Positions 8,334 through 11,487 of a stretch of 11,487 nucleotides of DNA are shown here, piece after piece. Within the stretch, counting starts at the first letter, position 1; every line of letters begins with the position of its first letter. The stretch lies in the NCBI GenBank assembly GCA_018676275.1, contig JABHFC010000090.1:1-11487 (forward strand), read 5' to 3'. The notes beneath the pieces were generated by a model. It ran no database searches. It was given only the letters and a program-made list of their open reading frames with translations, and was not told the DNA's origin. The translations under genes were made by a program, and so were the position numbers. The DNA comes from Gammaproteobacteria bacterium (GTDB taxonomy: Bacteria > Pseudomonadota > Gammaproteobacteria > Eutrophobiales > Eutrophobiaceae).

Positions 8334-8747
8334 ATGACTTATGAATTCAAACTAACAGCAGAGTTTGTTGTTACACCAGATGTGATTTTTGAGTCATGGT
8401 TATCCTCACAAGGACATACGGCGATGACCGGTGGTATTGCTCATATGAGTACAGAAATTGGTGCTGTTTTCGATGCGTGGGACGGCTACATCAGCGGTAA
8501 TAACATAGAAATTGAAGAGGATAGAAAGATTATCCAAAGTTGGAGAACCAGCCATTTTACTGCTGAAGATCCCAACTCATTAATTGAAATCAGGCTTGAA
8601 GCTATTGCGGAAGGAACCTTATTGAGCCTTAAACATCAGAATGTACCAGATGAGCAAACCAGCTATGAAGAATTTGGCTGGAACGCTCATTATTTTGAGC
8701 CGATGAAAAAGCGTTTTGAATGGTTGAAAATGAGATCATCGATATAG
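8334..8747 (+). CDS. SRPBCC / AHSA1-like (START-fold) domain protein
   Basis: Single-domain 137-residue cytosolic protein with the helix-grip fold used to hold hydrophobic ligands or, in the eukaryotic relative Aha1, to touch Hsp90. Visible landmarks are the N-terminal strand and TPDVIFESWL (14-23), WDGYISG (49-55), IIQSWRTSHF (66-75), EIRLEAIAEGTLLSLKHQNVP (85-105, split by a turn) and the C-terminal helix GWNAHYFEPMKKRFEWL (115-131). No secretion signal. The ATG is four bases after the DUF2938 stop, with GGGGTG as the ribosome site inside the end of that gene. The ligand is unknown. Coupling to the membrane protein suggests a shared function, but the sequence does not show which. Confidence 0.86.
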   Translation: MTYEFKLTAEFVVTPDVIFESWLSSQGHTAMTGGIAHMSTEIGAVFDAWDGYISGNNIEIEEDRKIIQSWRTSHFTAEDPNSLIEIRLEAIAEGTLLSLKHQNVPDEQTSYEEFGWNAHYFEPMKKRFEWLKMRSSI

Positions 8748-8784
8748 GCGCTCGAAAAAGTAATTAGATAGAAGTTATTAAACA

Positions 8785-9198
8785 GTGATAAAAATAAAAC
8801 GAAATATCTACATAGCAGATGACGAAGTTGAGTTTTTAGCGATCCGTGCACAGGGTGCAGGGGGGCAGAATGTTAATAAGGTTTCTTCGGCTATTCATTT
8901 ACGTTTCGATGTAAACGCATCTTCATTGCCGATTTCAATTAAGCAGCGTCTTCTGAATCAACGTGATCGACGGATTAATAAAGAAGGCGTGATCGTGGTT
9001 AAGGCACAGCGTTTTCGTGCGCAGGAAAAAAATCGTGATGATGCCCTGGACAGGTTACGGGAAATTATCATAGACGCAGCAACCGTGCAGAAAGCCAGGC
9101 GACCAACCAAACCAACCAAAGGATCCCAGGTCAAGCGCCTGGATAGCAAGACAAAAAGAGCTAGAACTAAAGCACTAAGGGGCAAGGTCTCAGAATAA
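8785..9198 (+). CDS. arfB: Alternative ribosome-rescue peptidyl-tRNA hydrolase ArfB (YaeJ)
   Basis: Releases the nascent peptide from ribosomes stalled on mRNA lacking a stop codon. The catalytic GGQ is at residues 26-28 within RAQGAGGQNVNKVSSAIHLR, the release-factor domain 3 signature. The C-terminal third is very basic (KARRPTKPTKG, then KRLDSKTKRARTKALRGK), matching the tail that enters the empty mRNA channel in E. coli ArfB. Length (137 residues) is close to the 140 of E. coli, so the protein is complete. The start is GTG 37 bases after the SRPBCC gene with only a weak ribosome site, consistent with low expression. It lacks the larger RF1/RF2 codon-recognition domains, which excludes an ordinary release factor. 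Confidence 0.95.
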   Translation: MIKIKRNIYIADDEVEFLAIRAQGAGGQNVNKVSSAIHLRFDVNASSLPISIKQRLLNQRDRRINKEGVIVVKAQRFRAQEKNRDDALDRLREIIIDAATVQKARRPTKPTKGSQVKRLDSKTKRARTKALRGKVSE

Positions 9199-9209
9199 AC
9201 AATCGACAG

Positions 9210-9473
9210 TTATTGTTCCTCTGCATTGGTGTCAGATGACCAGATATTGTTTGATTGCCAATTAGCACGAAGGTAGAGAGTTTCAACTTTTTCGCGGGCC
9301 CACTGCGTTTTTCTAAGAAATTTGAGACTGGAGCTGATACTTGGATCTGTCGTGAAGCACTTGATATTGATCTTTTGGCCTAATTCTTCCCATCCGTATT
9401 TCTCCACAAGACGCGTTACGATCATTTTCAAGGTCACACCGTGCAATGGGTCCTGAGTTTTCGGTCCAGGCAT
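9210..9473 (-). CDS. VF530 / DUF2132 family small protein
   Basis: 87-residue cytosolic protein of the VF530 family, named for a Vibrio fischeri structure with a small helical, putatively DNA-binding fold. Family motifs are PLHGVTLKMIV (9-19), KYGWEELG (25-32), the central CFTTDPSISSSLKFL (39-53) and RKTQWAREKVETLYL (54-68). The last twenty or so residues are polar and not conserved. The start lies one base after the stop of the upstream RRM gene, so translation is probably coupled, with GGAA in the end of that gene as ribosome site. It converges on arfB, the stops being separated by 11 bases. DNA binding is a family suggestion only. Confidence 0.88.
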   Translation of the reverse strand: MPGPKTQDPLHGVTLKMIVTRLVEKYGWEELGQKINIKCFTTDPSISSSLKFLRKTQWAREKVETLYLRANWQSNNIWSSDTNAEEQ

Positions 9474-9474
9474 T

Positions 9475-9747
9475 CTACTTACTTTCCGGAGTATCTTGCT
9501 TATCTGCTTTGGGCTCAGCCTTTTTCACGCGAACTTTGCTGCCATCGATGTCTTTTTGATTAAGGTTTTTCATCGCGGCTTTGGCATCGCCTTGTTTGGG
9601 CATTTCGACGAAGCCAAAACCCTTGGAGTCACCAGTGTCTTTATCCATTACCAGCTTACATGATTGCACACCACCATAAGTTTCGAATAATGTTCGAAGC
9701 TGTGCCTCTGTTGTACTGCGATGAAGGTTGCGTATTATTAGCTTCAT
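9475..9747 (-). CDS. Single-RRM RNA-binding protein
   Basis: 90-residue protein made of one RNA recognition motif plus a charged tail. RNP2 is LIIRNL (3-8) and RNP1 is KGFGFVEM (42-49), with Phe44 and Phe46 placed to stack on RNA bases. The usual aromatic in RNP2 is Ile4 here. The domain ends near 76, followed by KKAEPKADKQDTPESK, a flexible Lys/Glu tail. Such proteins in Gammaproteobacteria and Cyanobacteria are often cold- or stress-induced, but no RNA target is established from sequence. It is the first gene of a two-gene unit with the VF530 gene and is read divergently from the GNAT gene. The ATG has a weak ribosome site (ACGG). Confidence 0.93.
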   Translation of the reverse strand: MKLIIRNLHRSTTEAQLRTLFETYGGVQSCKLVMDKDTGDSKGFGFVEMPKQGDAKAAMKNLNQKDIDGSKVRVKKAEPKADKQDTPESK

Positions 9748-9774
9748 ATTCTGACCGTGTTAATATATTAAGAG

Positions 9775-9802
9775 ACTATACAGCGTCATAGCTATCTGTT
9801 CA
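9775..9802 (-). promoter_or_regulatory. Candidate promoter of the RRM-VF530 operon
   Basis: On the minus strand, TGAACA (9802-9797, four of six to TTGACA) and TATAGT (9780-9775, five of six to TATAAT) are 16 bases apart. They would start a transcript near 9768, some 20 bases before the ATG. A 12-bp perfect palindrome, TTAATATATTAA, covers 9760-9771, over the predicted start point, and could be an operator. AT-rich palindromes this short also arise by chance. Confidence 0.35.
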
Positions 9803-9894
9803 CTTCTAATATGACCTTACAAAGCATAGAGTAGTTATGCGGCGTCTCCTATTGTTTGAATCAGACAAAAATTGATAACGGGAATTTGGCCAAA

Positions 9895-10377
9895 ATGAAA
9901 AATCTGGAAATACGCAAGGCTACAGGTGCCGATGCTTCATTAATATTAAAGTTCATTACTGAACTTGCTATCTATGAGAAGGCAGAACATGAAGTGCTTG
10001 CAACAGAATCTGATATTGAAAAATCTGTTTTTAGCGAAACATCGACCGTCGAAGCTTTAATATGCCTCTCCAACGACGAGCCTGTTGGTTTTGCTATCTA
10101 CTTTTTTAATTACTCAACCTGGCTTGGCAAATATGGTTTGTTTCTTGAAGATCTGTATGTCTCTCCTGAAAGCAGGGGAGTTGGCGCCGGTAAGGCCTTA
10201 CTAAAACATCTGGCACAAATAGCGCTTGAGAAAGATTGCGGTCGTTTCGAATGGAATGTTCTTGACTGGAATGAGCCCGCGATCAAATTTTATCAATCTA
10301 TCGGGGCCAAATCACAGGATGAGTGGATAGGTTATCGTCTGGAAGGTGAATCGCTGCAGAAATTTGCTAATTCGTAA
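9895..10377 (+). CDS. GNAT N-acetyltransferase, spermidine/spermine acetyltransferase (SSAT)-like
   Basis: Predicted acetyl-CoA-dependent N-acetyltransferase of 160 residues. The GNAT fold is clear: FLEDLYVSPESRGVGAGKAL (83-102) carries the strand and the pyrophosphate-binding loop RGVGAGK (94-100), followed by CGRFEWNVLDWNEPAIKFYQSIGA (115-138) with Tyr133 at the usual general-acid position. EDLYV, the WNVLDWN motif and the terminal DEWIGYRL resemble the SSAT branch acting on polyamines or thialysine-like amines, but the substrate cannot be fixed. I chose ATG 9895, preceded by GGGAA at 9880-9884. The TTG at 9856 would add 13 residues but has no ribosome site. It is followed after four bases by the DJ-1-like gene. 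Confidence 0.9.
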   Translation: MKNLEIRKATGADASLILKFITELAIYEKAEHEVLATESDIEKSVFSETSTVEALICLSNDEPVGFAIYFFNYSTWLGKYGLFLEDLYVSPESRGVGAGKALLKHLAQIALEKDCGRFEWNVLDWNEPAIKFYQSIGAKSQDEWIGYRLEGESLQKFANS

Positions 10378-10381
10378 GATC

Positions 10382-11137
10382 ATGAAAAACATATTTCTCA
10401 TATTATTAGTCCTGTTTTTACCTACGTCATTATTCGCTGAAAATGTATCCGGGAAAAAGATTTTGATAGTTGTTTCAAATGTGGATGACATGGGTGATGT
10501 GGAAAAACACGATGCGAGGAATAATCTCTGGGAAGTCGCGCCTCCTTACCATGTATTTGTATCTCATGGTTATGAAGTGGATTTCGTTTCTCCCCAGGGA
10601 GGGGAAGTCGGGTTTTCCATGGATCCAATTGGTATTAGCAGTTACACAATCAAGTATGAAAACTTCCTCGGCAAGGCTAATGCATCATTGACGCCGGAAC
10701 AGCTCAAACCGGAAGATTACAGCGCAGTTTTTATCGGTGGAGGCTATGGTCCACTATTCGATGTAGCCGAAAACAAAACTATCCTGTCGATGATTGCGCA
10801 AATTTACGAAGCAGGTGGCTTAGTGGGAGCCTGTGGGCATGGAGCTGGTAGCTTTGCTAATGTAAAACTTGTTAATGGTAATTATATGGTGAAAGGCTTA
10901 CGCATCGCAGGCTTTCCAAACTCAACTGAAAAAGCCAAGTCATGGGCGAAGCAGGGCACCTTGCTGCCATTTCTGGTAGAAGAAAAATTAAGAGAAAACG
11001 GAGCAATCGCACTGAACAAGGAAACGCTTAAAGACAAGAATGAGGTAGTTATTGACCAGCGTCTTGTAACAAGCATGTTTTTACCCTCTGCTGCACTTGT
11101 GGCGAAAGAAATGATTAATTTACTCGAGACGCAATAG
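10382..11137 (+). CDS. Exported DJ-1/PfpI (class I glutamine amidotransferase-like) protein
   Basis: 251-residue DJ-1/PfpI-superfamily protein with an N-terminal signal peptide: KN, a hydrophobic core (residues 4-18) and a likely cleavage after SLFA (19), so periplasmic or secreted. Family landmarks are KKILIVVSN (25-33), LWEVAPPYHVF (49-59) with Glu51 at the conserved acidic position, GYEVDFVSPQGG, AVFIGGGYGPLFD and the elbow VGACGHGAGSF with His153. Relatives with this layout include Hsp31-like glyoxalase/deglycase and PfpI proteins. Unusually, the residue just before His-Gly, normally the nucleophile Cys, is Gly152, and the Cys sits one place earlier (Cys151). Start chosen at ATG 10382, which gives the clean signal peptide; it lies four bases after the GNAT stop, so coupling is likely. 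Activity is uncertain. Confidence 0.85.
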   Translation: MKNIFLILLVLFLPTSLFAENVSGKKILIVVSNVDDMGDVEKHDARNNLWEVAPPYHVFVSHGYEVDFVSPQGGEVGFSMDPIGISSYTIKYENFLGKANASLTPEQLKPEDYSAVFIGGGYGPLFDVAENKTILSMIAQIYEAGGLVGACGHGAGSFANVKLVNGNYMVKGLRIAGFPNSTEKAKSWAKQGTLLPFLVEEKLRENGAIALNKETLKDKNEVVIDQRLVTSMFLPSAALVAKEMINLLETQ

Positions 11138-11190
11138 ATGTTGACCCGGAAAGACGAGCCATGCGCGTAGAATTATTGATAAATTAGGCT

Positions 11191-11478
11191 GTGGCAATAA
11201 AATACAAGCTGGAAGATATGCGACCCACAGGCGTGGCCTGTTCAGCCTGTCGCAAAGGCACGCTGGAACCGGCCAGAGGTCGTTATGGGCCAATTTATCG
11301 TTGCTCAGCAAAGGGCTGTAATTTCTTTGTGGAAAGCCGGCCTATTGGAAAAAAATGTAAATATTTAAGAGATGGTGAAAAATGTGGTGCCTTGATGGTT
11401 GAAGGCACGCAGACCATACCGGACAGGTGTAGTGACAAGTCCTGTCCGAATCGTAATCCGCACAAACTTGAAAAATGA
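11191..11478 (+). CDS. Stand-alone double zinc ribbon resembling topoisomerase I C-terminal C4 fingers
   Basis: 95-residue basic protein with two four-cysteine metal sites: Cys17, 20, 38, 43 and Cys56, 65, 80, 85. The first module, CSACRKGTLEPARGRYGPIYRC followed by AKGCNFF (split here), looks like the C4 zinc finger at the end of bacterial topoisomerase I, which binds single-stranded DNA. No topoisomerase catalytic domain precedes it: the upstream frame is closed by a stop, so it is free-standing. GTG at 11191 is the longest start, with AGG only two bases away; ATG at 11218 with GGA upstream is an alternative that would remove nine residues and keep all cysteines. It lies 53 bases after the DJ-1-like gene. 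Nucleic-acid binding is inferred. Confidence 0.75.
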   Translation: MAIKYKLEDMRPTGVACSACRKGTLEPARGRYGPIYRCSAKGCNFFVESRPIGKKCKYLRDGEKCGALMVEGTQTIPDRCSDKSCPNRNPHKLEK

Positions 11479-11487
11479 CTGTGTTCA

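Noticed and set aside
9198..9217. Inverted repeat AACAAT/ATTGTT between arfB and the VF530 gene as a bidirectional terminator
   Set aside because: Only a 6-bp AT-rich stem with an 8-base loop and no U-tract on either strand; too weak to call.
9824..9840. GCATA/TATGC dyad upstream of the GNAT gene
   Set aside because: Five-bp arms with a 7-base loop are expected by chance, and no convincing promoter pair accompanies it.
9856..9894. TTG at 9856 as the GNAT start
   Set aside because: No Shine-Dalgarno precedes it and the extra residues do not look like family sequence; ATG 9895 begins right at the conserved LEIRKAT strand.
10346..10381. ATG at 10346 as the DJ-1-like start
   Set aside because: It overlaps the GNAT gene and would put charged residues before the signal peptide; ATG 10382 gives a normal signal sequence.

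Overview
The window looks like chromosomal DNA of a gammaproteobacterium, probably marine or otherwise aquatic. The base composition is moderate by eye. ArfB, the VF530-type protein, the single-RRM protein and the small methyltransferase all resemble gammaproteobacterial forms. No species can be named from the sequence alone, and no rRNA, tRNA, CRISPR array, insertion sequence or phage gene was seen.

Region 1 (1-7281) is the end of a lipid or polyketide biosynthesis locus. It holds a giant PfaA/HglE-type iterative synthase whose reading frame is already open at base 1, so its N-terminus probably lies outside the window. The domain order is KS - malonyl-type AT - Gln-rich linker - four tandem ACPs - KR with its structural half - PS-DH hotdog domain. 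The catalytic residues I looked for are present in each domain. Twelve bases after its stop comes a small membrane methyltransferase of the isoprenylcysteine carboxyl methyltransferase (ICMT) family. No PfaB, PfaC, PfaD or phosphopantetheinyl transferase gene lies downstream. If this is a full secondary-lipid or PUFA-like synthase, its partners must be upstream or elsewhere.

Region 2 (7282-9198) begins with a 104-base spacer holding two perfect inverted repeats and a TATAAT box. Four small same-strand genes follow: a Rid-family protein without the usual substrate-binding Arg, a DUF2938 membrane protein starting at TTG behind a consensus Shine-Dalgarno, an AHSA1/SRPBCC protein, and the ribosome-rescue hydrolase ArfB. 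The spacings suggest one operon or two overlapping ones.

Region 3 (9210-9802) is a convergent minus-strand pair: a single-RRM RNA-binding protein followed after one base by a VF530/DUF2132 protein.

Region 4 (9895-11478) runs on the plus strand: an SSAT-like GNAT acetyltransferase, then after four bases a secreted DJ-1/PfpI-fold protein with a displaced cysteine at the nucleophile elbow, then a stand-alone topoisomerase-type double zinc ribbon.

The best candidate for new biology is the PfaA-like synthase coupled to the membrane methyltransferase. The rest is mostly small stress, translation-quality and nucleic-acid-binding genes.
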